This document shows, piece after piece, positions 1-7,506 of a stretch of 64,000 nt of DNA; the first letter of the stretch is position 1; each line of letters begins with the position of its first letter. Made by a program: the position numbers and the translations under genes. This DNA comes from Boseongicola sp. SB0665_bin_10 (GTDB lineage Bacteria; Pseudomonadota; Alphaproteobacteria; Rhodobacterales; Rhodobacteraceae). The notes beneath the pieces are model-generated. The model saw only the letters and a program-made list of their open reading frames with translations, made no database searches and was not told where the DNA came from. The stretch is taken from the NCBI GenBank assembly GCA_009838075.1, contig VXSG01000077.1, forward strand, positions 21,352 through 85,351, read 5' to 3'.

Positions 1-735
1 TCCGTCTACGAGGTAGGGTACGATGCGGTCGACCTCGATTCCTGCCGGGAACGCAGCGTGAGGGTGACCAGCGCTCCGGATGTCCTGACTTGCGACGTTG
101 CCGATCTTGGTGTCGCAATGTTGCCGTGCCAGGCGCGTGGCATGATCGCGGCCGATGCATGGATGCGCGGCGGGGACAGGGCACGGGAGGACCTCCGCCC
201 GCCGAAGCGACGTGTTCATTGGGCCAGGGCGGGTGTCCTGGGGCTTGGGCGCGTCGGCCGACAGGTTGCACGTCGACTGGCCGGGCTCGACATGGAAATC
301 GCCCATACCGACCTTGCGCCAAGGGACTGCACGCAAGACCGGGCCTTCATTGCCGATCCTGTTGAATTGGCACGCCACTCCGATTACCTGTTCGTGGCGC
401 TGGCCGCTTCGGACGAGATCCGCCGATTCGTGGGTCGCGAGGTGGTCGAGGCAGTCGGACCAGAAGGCACGGTGATCAACATCCGCAGGGCATCCCACAT
501 CGGCGAAGCTGCACTGCTCAATGCGCTGGAAAGCGGCGCGCTCGGTTGCGTGGTGCTCGACGTGTTCGAAGGTGAACCAGAACTGAGTCCACGCTTCCTC
601 AAGCCCGAAAGCGTCCGTCTCCAGCCGCGTCACGCCTCAGGCACGGTGGAGACCCGGAAAGCCATGGGCAAGCTTGTGCGGGACAACCTGGCCGCGCATT
701 TTTCCGGCCGACCGCTCTTGACGCCCGCACAATGA
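1..735 (+). CDS. D-isomer-specific 2-hydroxyacid dehydrogenase, 5'-truncated by window edge
   Basis: The frame is open from base 1, so the N-terminus lies outside the window; a GTG at 58 is only an internal candidate start. The visible part is the NAD-binding domain of the 2-hydroxyacid dehydrogenase family (glyoxylate/hydroxypyruvate/2-ketogluconate reductase type), which reduces 2-oxo acids with NAD(P)H. The dinucleotide fold motif GLGRVG is clear, the catalytic Arg lies in the segment INIRRAS, and the Glu in DVFEGEPE. The usual catalytic His of the P-H-x-A-S motif is read as PRHASGT, so His appears replaced by Arg with a new His beside it. The catalytic Arg loop is also unusual. It lies 7 bases before an idonate-dehydrogenase-like gene, suggesting a sugar-acid operon. 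It may be a decaying or diverged enzyme. Confidence 0.8.
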   Translation, partial: SVYEVGYDAVDLDSCRERSVRVTSAPDVLTCDVADLGVAMLPCQARGMIAADAWMRGGDRAREDLRPPKRRVHWARAGVLGLGRVGRQVARRLAGLDMEIAHTDLAPRDCTQDRAFIADPVELARHSDYLFVALAASDEIRRFVGREVVEAVGPEGTVINIRRASHIGEAALLNALESGALGCVVLDVFEGEPELSPRFLKPESVRLQPRHASGTVETRKAMGKLVRDNLAAHFSGRPLLTPAQ

Positions 736-742
736 CATCTTC

Positions 743-1771
743 ATGAAGTCGGTCGTCATTCACGCGGCAAAGGATCTTCGGATCGAGGACAGGCCGTCCG
801 AAGAGCCGGGCGCGGGCCAAGTTGAAGTCCGCGTGGCCGCAGGGGGAATCTGCGGATCCGACCTCCATTACTACAATCACGGCGGCTTCGGCTCTGTTCG
901 GCTGAAGGAGCCGATGGTCCTCGGTCACGAGGTTGCCGGGCACATCACCCGGCTCGGAGAAGGCGTGACCGGTCTGCGAGTCGGACAATTGGTGGCGGTG
1001 TCACCTTCGCGCCCATGCCACGGCTGCGCCTATTGCAGCGAGTCGAAGCACAACCAGTGCCTCAACATGCGGTTCTACGGTTCGGCGATGCCGTTCCCGC
1101 ACATCCAGGGCGCGTTCCGGGAGGTGTTGGTGGCGGACGCCACGCAATGCGCCCCTGCCGACGGGTTGTCCGCAGGCGAGGCCGCAGCGGCTGAACCACT
1201 CGCCGTCTGCCTGCACGCAGCCCGCAGGGCCGGCGGCATATTGGGCAAGCGCGTGCTTGTCACCGGCTGCGGACCGATCGGACTGTTGTGCATCCTCGTC
1301 GCCCGGCGGTCCGGCGCCGCGGAGATCGTGGCAACTGATCTCTCGGACTTCACGCTGCGCATTGCCAGGCAGAACGGTGCAGACAACACCGTGAATGTCG
1401 GCCAGACACCGGAACGGATGGACGCCTATGAGGCAGGCAAGGGGTATTTCGACTTGCTCTTCGAATGCACCGGCGTGGCGCAGGCGTTGGCTGGCGGGAT
1501 CGCGGCGCTGCGCCCTGGCGGCACCGTGGTGCAGCTGGGACTCGGCGGCGACATGCAGATCCCGGTTCAGACCATGACAACGAAGGAAATTCAGTTCAGA
1601 GGCTCGTTCCGATTCCACGAAGAGTTCTGCACAGGCGTGGAGTTGATGCGGAGGAACCTGATTGATGTCAAACCGCTGATCACGCACACCGTGGCAATTG
1701 ACGACTCGGAAAGCGGGTTTCAACTCGCGTCCGACCGCAACCAGGCGGTGAAGGTGCAGATCGCTTTCTGA
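743..1771 (+). CDS. idnD: L-idonate 5-dehydrogenase-like zinc alcohol dehydrogenase
   Basis: A 342-residue medium-chain zinc-dependent dehydrogenase. The N-terminal half has the catalytic-zinc motif CGSDLHYY (about residues 37-44) and GHEV. The structural-zinc cysteines are spaced C-x2-C-x2-C-x7-C near residue 90, followed by NMRFYGSAM, a stretch typical of the IdnD subgroup. The Rossmann motif is VTGCGPIGLL. The family oxidises L-idonate to 5-ketogluconate or related polyols and sugar acids in the cytoplasm. It follows the 2-hydroxyacid dehydrogenase by 7 bases, which fits one sugar-acid operon. The family is secure; the exact substrate (idonate, sorbitol, threonine-like) is inferred. Confidence 0.85.
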   Translation: MKSVVIHAAKDLRIEDRPSEEPGAGQVEVRVAAGGICGSDLHYYNHGGFGSVRLKEPMVLGHEVAGHITRLGEGVTGLRVGQLVAVSPSRPCHGCAYCSESKHNQCLNMRFYGSAMPFPHIQGAFREVLVADATQCAPADGLSAGEAAAAEPLAVCLHAARRAGGILGKRVLVTGCGPIGLLCILVARRSGAAEIVATDLSDFTLRIARQNGADNTVNVGQTPERMDAYEAGKGYFDLLFECTGVAQALAGGIAALRPGGTVVQLGLGGDMQIPVQTMTTKEIQFRGSFRFHEEFCTGVELMRRNLIDVKPLITHTVAIDDSESGFQLASDRNQAVKVQIAF

Positions 1772-1780
1772 ACACTTGAT

Positions 1781-2953
1781 TCATTTCGCAACGAGCGCAA
1801 CATCGGCGCCCGCCGCCCGAAAACGGCCCAAGTTGCCGTAGAGCGCGCGCAGCATGATGCCCCGCGCGCCGTTCATGTCCCGGTCGACGACGATGCTGCC
1901 GTCCGAAACCGTCTTTGCGCCGCCAAGGTTCTCGTTCACGAAGCCGTCCCATGAGCGTGTCCTGCTCGTGTAGGCTTCGTTGCAGATCACCAGACGCTTG
2001 CCGTATTTCCGACACGTCCACTCGAGCTTCCGCCTGAACCGGTAATGGGCAAGACCCAGCATCGAGCGCACGGTCCTGGTCCTGATCTTGCGATCCTCCT
2101 TCGCGCTCATCCCCTTCGTCTCGAAGGACGGAAGAATGATCACGTCGAACGACTGCACGAGATCGTAGGCCACCCGCCGGTGCAGGTCGTCGACCAGGTT
2201 CCGGACGCGGATGAACAGTTTGTCGATGCGTTTCTGGAAGTGGCGCTTCCACCCTTCATGCTTCGCCTTCGTACGTTGCCCGATCAGGCGGTCGAGCTTC
2301 AGGAGAAGGGGAAAGACCTTGTCGGAATGAAAGCGGTCTCCATAGCTGGCGGCGTGGTTCACCGAGTATGCGGTCACGAAGGTCCGCACGCCGGGGTCGA
2401 GGGCCACGACGGAGCGGACTTGGATTTCGTCCTGCCCCACCGTGACGATGTGCAACTGAGCGCAGATGAACCAGATCCCCCGCTCGAGCACGATGGTTGT
2501 CAGCTTCTTCCAGGCCTCGTCGGGCATGGGTTCCGCCAGGTCGAAGTTCCGCGCGACGAACGCGCCAGACAGCTTCTGGACGGCAATGCGCTGCCGCATG
2601 TCCCTGATGCTGCGGAAGGAGAGGCGGCACCGCCCTCCCGCCTTCCGCTTCCTGATGACGGCGTCCCGGGCCCTGAACGCCGCGTTGACCGCCTCGTCGC
2701 AGTCGGCGGAGCGGAACGTGCCGCCCCGCTCGTGGACCTCCGAGCGCACGAAGTCGCGGATCGTGGCGCGGAGCACGGTCTGCTTCAGGTCCGGCCCCTT
2801 CGGGTCCACGAGGCCATCGTCTGCCTCCCGGAAGCATGCGACGGCAAGGTTGTAGGCCCGGCGCTGCTGGCGGACCAGCTCGTGCAGCAGGCCCGGATTC
2901 TTCGGGTAGGCCCTGATCTTCCTCGTGGCCTTGACCAGGACGCTTGCCGTGAC
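1781..2953 (-). CDS. tnpB: TnpB (RuvC-type RNA-guided nuclease family) lacking zinc-ribbon cysteines
   Basis: About 390 residues of TnpB, the ancestor family of Cas12. The frame stays open upstream to 3424, but homology begins only near 2953 (VLVKATRKIRAYPK). There is no ATG or GTG with a ribosome site there, so the start is approximate. RuvC-I is ALDPGVRTFVTAY, RuvC-II contains the Glu in ILPSFETKGMS, and RuvC-III is VVDRDMNGARG. Between RuvC-II and III most TnpB proteins carry two CxxC pairs. Here the region reads NEAYTSRTRSWDG then LGGAKTVSDG, with no cysteine pairs and shortened, while its flanks are well kept. It reads in the +1 frame relative to the recombinase gene it overlaps. The RuvC triad looks intact, so it may be active. 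Confidence 0.75.
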   Translation of the reverse strand, partial: VTASVLVKATRKIRAYPKNPGLLHELVRQQRRAYNLAVACFREADDGLVDPKGPDLKQTVLRATIRDFVRSEVHERGGTFRSADCDEAVNAAFRARDAVIRKRKAGGRCRLSFRSIRDMRQRIAVQKLSGAFVARNFDLAEPMPDEAWKKLTTIVLERGIWFICAQLHIVTVGQDEIQVRSVVALDPGVRTFVTAYSVNHAASYGDRFHSDKVFPLLLKLDRLIGQRTKAKHEGWKRHFQKRIDKLFIRVRNLVDDLHRRVAYDLVQSFDVIILPSFETKGMSAKEDRKIRTRTVRSMLGLAHYRFRRKLEWTCRKYGKRLVICNEAYTSRTRSWDGFVNENLGGAKTVSDGSIVVDRDMNGARGIMLRALYGNLGRFRAAGADVALVAK

Positions 2954-3473
2954 GGGAGGCCCGGGAGGAAGCGAGATCCGCAGCGAGGCGGCGGACGCCG
3001 GACCGGTCGGGAAGATCGCCCTCTTCCAGAAGCTCGACGCTTCCTCCCGAAAGTTCGATGACGTGCCTGAAGAGCGGGCAGCCCGACCGGGTGATGCGGT
3101 CCGGTGTGGCAGCCACCACTTGGACTGCATCTCCGCGCATAGCCCGTTCCAGTAGGGCGACAGGGCATCGTCGCCTGTGATCGATTCCGGATCCAACGTC
3201 ACGGACAACGTGTCCGTCGGGATGCCGTTCGCGCAGGAGTCGCTCCCGGGTGTCAGGGGATGACTCCTGCCTGGCGCCGGACACGCGGGCGCAGGGGATG
3301 GTGTCGGGACCGACAGGGACCCGGACCCTGCAATGTCCTCCGGGTGTCCGCTCAAGTCGTTGATAGCGCCCTCCCTCGTTCCAGCGCCTGACGGTTTGCG
3401 TGGTGACCTTCTCGCGTCTCGCAAGGCGTGTCGTCGTTAACCACATGCCGAGACTTACTGGATGTTCCTGCAT
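2256..3473 (-). CDS. tnpA: IS607-type serine recombinase TnpA (functional part about 3473-2918)
   Basis: The first 185 residues match IS607 TnpA. A MerR-like helix-turn-helix lies at about residues 12-50 (TTQTVRRW, then RTPGGH). The serine-recombinase active-site motif is CARVSGARQ with Ser65, followed by DVGSGIDHRR and the typical DRITRSG segment. The conserved tail RLAADLASSRASRHGKR ends near residue 178. Members of the family normally stop about here, near 200 residues. In this copy no stop follows until 2256, so the remaining 220 residues are the antiparallel-free extension over the tnpB frame and show no similarity I recognise. Either the stop was lost, or recombinase and nuclease are linked by frameshifting. 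Start chosen at the ATG at 3473; a second ATG is at 3446. Confidence 0.65.
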   Translation of the reverse strand: MQEHPVSLGMWLTTTRLARREKVTTQTVRRWNEGGRYQRLERTPGGHCRVRVPVGPDTIPCARVSGARQESSPDTRERLLRERHPDGHVVRDVGSGIDHRRRCPVALLERAMRGDAVQVVAATPDRITRSGCPLFRHVIELSGGSVELLEEGDLPDRSGVRRLAADLASSRASRHGKRPGQGHEEDQGLPEESGPAARAGPPAAPGLQPCRRMLPGGRRWPRGPEGAGPEADRAPRHDPRLRALGGPRAGRHVPLRRLRRGGQRGVQGPGRRHQEAEGGRAVPPLLPQHQGHAAAHCRPEAVWRVRRAELRPGGTHARRGLEEADNHRARAGDLVHLRSVAHRHGGAGRNPSPLRRGPRPRRADLRDRILGEPRRQLWRPLSFRQGLSPSPEARPPDRATYEGEA

Positions 3474-3556
3474 TGTTCAACAGAGAATTCGCCAAATGTT
3501 GCGTTCGTTGCTTGATAGTGAAGCAGTCACTGATCGCGCTTCGACGCCTAATCTGC

Positions 3557-3937
3557 TTACGCACCAATTGCCGCCAACGCGGCTCGTGCAATCGTCAAGT
3601 CCTGCTCGGGCGAACCGGATCCGACGCCGGTTCCGCCAAGCGGCACGCCGTCTATCCGGATCGGCAAGCCGCCGGCGAGCCCTGTGACTTCGCCACCGGT
3701 GGCTGGCCTGCGTCGGGGACCGCGGTGCTTGGGGGCGCCGGTCGTGGCCGTCGTTCGCGCTTTTGCTCGCACCGACCCGCGGCTGGGGAATTTCGAGCCG
3801 GACATCCGAATCCTGACTGGCAGTTCACCGCTGGCGTCCACGACCTCGATCCTTTGCGGCTGACCGATTGCCTCGGCCGTTTCCACCGCTGCACCCAGCA
3901 TTTTCAAGGTGGCGCGATGGGTCAAATGCGTGTGCAC
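3557..3937 (-). CDS. GlcG/HbpS-family heme-binding-like protein
   Basis: A 126-residue protein starting at a GTG. It resembles the GlcG/HbpS (DUF336) family: an N-terminal helix LTHRATLKMLGAAVETAEAI, a beta segment IEVVDASGELPVRIRMSG, the KARTTATTGAP motif, and the conserved C-terminal run TGGEVTGLAGGLPIRI followed by GGTGVGSG and EQDLTIARAALAAIGA. Family members are small cytoplasmic or exported proteins often found beside glycolate, gluconate or other oxidoreductase operons; their biochemical role is poorly defined. The segment between TGAP and TGGE (KHRGPRRRPA) looks shorter and more basic than usual, so a small deletion is possible. It diverges from the SMP-30 lactonase gene. Confidence 0.65.
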   Translation of the reverse strand: MHTHLTHRATLKMLGAAVETAEAIGQPQRIEVVDASGELPVRIRMSGSKFPSRGSVRAKARTTATTGAPKHRGPRRRPATGGEVTGLAGGLPIRIDGVPLGGTGVGSGSPEQDLTIARAALAAIGA

Positions 3938-3995
3938 GCAGTGAATTCCATTGGCCGGGCTCCCCTGTTAACCTGCAGTTCCTTGAGGCCTTGGA

Positions 3996-4011
3996 ATGGT
4001 ATCGATAACGG
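3996..4011. promoter_or_regulatory. possible LacI/GntR-type operator before the lactonase gene
   Basis: ATGGTATCGATAACGG is an imperfect palindrome with an 8-bp perfect core TATCGATA and a central CG, the pattern of LacI-family operators such as those for gluconate/idonate regulators. It lies 28 bases before the lactonase start in the divergent GlcG-lactonase gap. No regulator gene is adjacent, so this is a weak inference from symmetry and position. Confidence 0.3.
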
Positions 4012-4039
4012 CCACGTCCGAAAAGTCAGGAGCCGCCAA

Positions 4040-4939
4040 ATGACTTTCTTTGATTCCCGTGATCCCGCCTTTGACGGCTTTGTTCTCGGTAACGCTCCGG
4101 TCAAGCAGCTGGCCACCGGGTTCGACTGGGTCGAGGGGCCAGTCTGGTTCGGTGATGCGGGCTGTCTGCTGTTCTCCGACATCCCGAACAATCGCATCAT
4201 GCGCTGGACCCCCGGCAGCGGTGTCTCCACTTTTCGGCAACCGTCGAACTACAGCAATGGCCATACGCGCGACCGCGAGGGCCGGCTGGTGTCTTGCGAA
4301 CACGGTGCCAGAAGGGTGACGCGGACGGAACACGACGGACGGATCACGGTGATCGCGGACAGCTTCGAGGGAAGGCGGCTCAATTCACCTAACGATGCGG
4401 TCGTGAAGTCCGACGGCACGATCTGGTTCACGGACCCGCACTATGGGATCATGACCAACTACGAGGGTTATGCCGCGGAGCAGGAACTTTCATGCAACCT
4501 GTACCGCGTCGACCCGGCCACGGGCCGCATGGACGCGATGGTGACGGACGCAAATTGCCCCAACGGCCTGGCGTTTTCGCCAGACGAGTCGCGGCTCTAC
4601 ATGGCCGATACCGGCCGCATGTTCAGCGATGATCCGCAGCACATCCGGGCCTTCGACGTTGGCTCTGACGACAGGTTGACTGGCGGTGACGTCTTTCACG
4701 TGATCGATCCGGGCTGTTCGGACGGTCTGCGTATCGACGTCGACGGAAATCTCTGGTCCTCGGCCGCCGATGGCGTCCATTGCATTTCGCCGAAGGGCGA
4801 CCTCTTGGGCAAGATCCTCGTGCCCGAGCTCGTCTCGAATGTCTGTTTCGGCGGACGCGCGAAGCACGAACTCTACATTGCTGCGACCACCTCGATCTAT
4901 CGTGTCACCCTGAACCGGCAGGGGATCCAGCACCCTTGA
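4040..4939 (+). CDS. SMP-30/gluconolactonase family lactonase
   Basis: About 299 residues of a six-bladed beta-propeller lactonase of the SMP-30/gluconolactonase/LRE-like family, which hydrolyses sugar lactones to aldonic acids using one divalent metal. Visible landmarks are WVEGPVW (metal-binding Glu in blade 1), the segment RLNSPNDAVV with the metal-binding Asn, WFTDPHYG, and CPNGLAFSPDESRLY. The start is the ATG at 4040, preceded by CAGGAG; the frame is open further upstream but without homology. With idnD and the 2-hydroxyacid dehydrogenase it makes a plausible lactone to aldonate to keto-acid route, although the IS element now separates them. Confidence 0.85.
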   Translation: MTFFDSRDPAFDGFVLGNAPVKQLATGFDWVEGPVWFGDAGCLLFSDIPNNRIMRWTPGSGVSTFRQPSNYSNGHTRDREGRLVSCEHGARRVTRTEHDGRITVIADSFEGRRLNSPNDAVVKSDGTIWFTDPHYGIMTNYEGYAAEQELSCNLYRVDPATGRMDAMVTDANCPNGLAFSPDESRLYMADTGRMFSDDPQHIRAFDVGSDDRLTGGDVFHVIDPGCSDGLRIDVDGNLWSSAADGVHCISPKGDLLGKILVPELVSNVCFGGRAKHELYIAATTSIYRVTLNRQGIQHP

Positions 4940-5529
4940 CGTCTGGACCTGAACGGGAGTGCCGTTGCTCAAATTCCCGCCAGCCGTCGACCCGCACAGG
5001 TCCTGAAAGCAGCCCATTGCAAGCACCAGCCTGCTGACTGACCCAATGGCGTAGAGCACTGTCGTCCAGGGAGATCCGGAATTGCGACGTTTCCGCCCAA
5101 GTGCAGTTCGGGCCTGTCGCGGGTCCAGCTGCCGTCCGGACAACTTTGGCCGGAGTTGAATGATGGGTTTGCCCTGGCGCCCTTGGCAGAATTCGCCGAG
5201 GCATGCCGCGTCGCGTTCGCGAAACCGAATCGCGTAAGGTGGAACCGGTCACTGAATGGAGGGCACGCGACCAGACGGATCGCCGGGTTCACATGAAGGC
5301 AGTCCGCAATTGCCGGGGCGGCGGGCGGGAGAGGTCGCCGCTCGGGACTCAATGGATTGAATTTCAAGGCAGACTTGAACTGCAACTGCTTCCGCTCGGC
5401 TGTCGGGATCCCGCAGACATCTCGGTTTGCGAACGGGTGGACGCTCATGCGGTCCAGCTGGATTGGAAAGGCTTCAATTGCCGCGGTCTTTGACGTATGG
5501 ACTGCAGGAGGCTGGCAAGGAACACCATC
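4940..5529. other. 590-base stretch without a recognisable gene
   Basis: Several long frames cross this interval on both strands, as expected at this GC content, but none shows a family motif, a ribosome site with a plausible start, or similarity to its neighbours. It may be the remains of decayed genes. No clear terminator follows the lactonase stop. Confidence 0.4.
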
Positions 5530-5883
5530 ATGCAAGTTGTCAAGATCACTTCTGTTGTGGTGCTGACATTGTCCATGTCGGGCTGCGGAGTTGGCAGCGG
5601 GATTCGCGGAGTTTTCGGTCAGGACGACCCGGGGGCTGGCCTGCCGTACCGTGCAAGCCTCTCGCGGGCGGAGGCGCCGCGCAGTTTCACGGTCAGGGTG
5701 ACGGCCAGCGCCGCATCGGTGGACGAGGTGCGGGAGTCCGCACGAATGCCTGCAACGCGGCATTGCCTTGAGACCTACGGCGGTTCGGATGTGAACTGGG
5801 TGACGGATCCTGCCTCGGGAGACTGGGCATTTGCCCGTGACGGTGACTTCATGGTGTTCTCGGGACGGTGCACTGTTCGCTGA
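5530..5883 (+). CDS. small predicted lipoprotein
   Basis: A 117-residue protein of unknown function. From the ATG at 5530 it has a short positively charged start, a hydrophobic stretch (TSVVVLTLSM) and a lipobox ending SMSGC at about residue 20, so it is predicted to be lipid-anchored in the envelope. The mature part is polar, contains two further cysteines near its end (RHCLETYGG and SGRCTVR) that could pair, and a WVTDPASGDWAFARDGDFMVF segment. A longer frame starting at 5497 would place the signal internally, so the inner ATG is preferred. No family is recognised. It stands alone between the lactonase and the oxidoreductases. Confidence 0.5.
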   Translation: MQVVKITSVVVLTLSMSGCGVGSGIRGVFGQDDPGAGLPYRASLSRAEAPRSFTVRVTASAASVDEVRESARMPATRHCLETYGGSDVNWVTDPASGDWAFARDGDFMVFSGRCTVR

Positions 5884-6117
5884 CCACAGGGTTGGTCGGA
5901 GTCAGGCTGCCCAATTTCGCTTCGGTCGGCGTGGGGCTGTTCGTCCCGCGTCACCAATTCCGAAAGTTGCAGCGAGCCGGGCTTTCCGCAATCACTGTCG
6001 CATGGATTGCGTGCTGACGCTGCCAGGTGGGCAAGCCGGTTCATTGCTGGTTTCCGATGAAACAAGCATCCATGTTTCGCAGAACCATCTGCATGAAGTG
6101 TGAAGAGCGGGACGTAA

Positions 6118-7302
6118 ATGCTTGATTCCATGAAATGCTTTCGGGTTGGACTGATTGGCACAGGCCGGATCAGCGACATCTACCTAAGTAACTGTGCGGA
6201 ATTCGATGGGCTGGACATCGTGTCGTGCGGCAGTCTTGACATGGACGAAAGCAGGGCCAAGGCGGCCGATTTTGGCGTTCCTCGGGTCGCCACTCCTGAA
6301 GAGATCATTGCCAACCGCGAGGTGGATGCAATCCTGAACCTCACGGTTCCGGCGGCGCATGCGGAGATCAGTCTTGCGGCCCTTGAGGCAGGCAAGCACG
6401 TCCATTCAGAGAAGCCCTTCGTTACGGATCTGTCAGACGGCCAACGCATCCTTGAACTGGCGGCCTGCAAGGGCCTGCTCGTCGGAAGTGCGCCGGACAC
6501 TTTCCTGGGCGGGCGTTGGCAAACCGTGCGAAAGCTCCTGGACAGGGGCGCGATCGGGGACCCGACCGGCATATCGGCATTTGTGCCGACCCACGGTGTC
6601 GAGCGCCATCATCCGAACCCGGATTTCTACTACGCAAGGGGCGGTGGCCCGCTGCTGGACCTTGGTCCCTACTATCTCGCGGCGATGGTCTTCTGCCTGG
6701 GACCGATTGGGCGGGTCGCGGGCATGGCGCGCAAGACCTTTCACGAGCGCATGATCGAGAACGGTCCTCGAAGCGGCGAGATGATGCCAGTGGAGGTCGA
6801 CACCCATTGCCTGAGCATGTTCGAGTTCGAAAGCGGTGTGATCGGGCAGATGATGGTGAGTTTCGACGTTTGGGAGAGTGAGACACCTCGCCTGGAAATC
6901 TATGGAACGGATGGAACGATCTGCATTCCCGACCCAGATCCCGGAGACGGGGCGAACGTCTTCCAAGGCCCCGTCTGGATTCGCACCCGTGAGACGTCGC
7001 GCTGGACGATGCGGCCCCGGCCCAAGGCGCCGGTTGACTGGGAAGTGGCCGAGAACACGCACGGCCTGAACTTTGACGCGCGAGGTGTCGGCCTTGCGGA
7101 ACTCGCGCAGGCCGTGTCGGATCAGCGCGAACCGAGGGCCGGCGGGGCGCTTGGCTTTCATGTCTGCGAGGTCATGCAAGGCATGCTGCGTAGCGCGGGC
7201 CTTGGCAGCTACGTTGACATAGTGAGTACCTGCGATCGCCCGGCCATGCTGCCGGAAACCACGGAAACCGGATTGAATGTCGATCTGGGACTCCCGGCAT
7301 GA
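6118..7302 (+). CDS. Gfo/Idh/MocA family oxidoreductase
   Basis: A 394-residue NAD(P)-dependent sugar or inositol dehydrogenase-like protein. The N-terminal Rossmann domain begins VGLIGTGRISDIYL, and the family EKP motif is in HSEKPFVTD (about residue 100). The C-terminal alpha/beta domain carries the GGGPLLDLGPYYL segment where the catalytic Asp/His-type residues of the family lie. The start at 6118 is supported by GAGCGGGA upstream. The family oxidises or isomerises sugars, inositols and sugar derivatives; the substrate cannot be told from sequence alone. A second member follows 204 bases downstream, and the upstream genes suggest sugar-acid or polyol catabolism. Confidence 0.8.
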   Translation: MLDSMKCFRVGLIGTGRISDIYLSNCAEFDGLDIVSCGSLDMDESRAKAADFGVPRVATPEEIIANREVDAILNLTVPAAHAEISLAALEAGKHVHSEKPFVTDLSDGQRILELAACKGLLVGSAPDTFLGGRWQTVRKLLDRGAIGDPTGISAFVPTHGVERHHPNPDFYYARGGGPLLDLGPYYLAAMVFCLGPIGRVAGMARKTFHERMIENGPRSGEMMPVEVDTHCLSMFEFESGVIGQMMVSFDVWESETPRLEIYGTDGTICIPDPDPGDGANVFQGPVWIRTRETSRWTMRPRPKAPVDWEVAENTHGLNFDARGVGLAELAQAVSDQREPRAGGALGFHVCEVMQGMLRSAGLGSYVDIVSTCDRPAMLPETTETGLNVDLGLPA

Positions 7303-7506
7303 ACATGGTGGCGCCGACCGCGAACGGTCCATGCGTTCGGTCCGGTCGTTGAAAGACGCGCCAGCCTCGGCAGACGGGAAGCGTCCGACACATGCGTCGA
7401 CATTCCGTGCATTGCCGCGGGAGCGTCAGGCGTGAAGTTCATCTATGCTTGCATTCGATCAGACGAGAAACCGGCAAACAGGGTTTGTCTCTAGAGGATT
7501 CGACCA

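Larger units (their letters stand above)
1776..3490 (-). mobile_element. IS607-family insertion element (tnpA + tnpB)
   Basis: A compact element on the minus strand holding a serine recombinase of IS607 TnpA type and an overlapping TnpB. It sits tightly between idnD (ends 1771) and the GlcG-like gene (ends 3557), both of which keep natural C-termini, so it landed between genes. IS607 elements have no terminal inverted repeats, so the outer limits given are approximate. The order tnpA then tnpB with overlapping frames is the usual arrangement of this family. Confidence 0.7.

Noticed and set aside
4969..5763. 264-codon minus-strand frame opposite the small lipoprotein gene
   Set aside because: No recognisable domain, overlaps a plus-strand gene with a good lipobox, and is rich in Pro/Arg/Ser as expected for a spurious frame.
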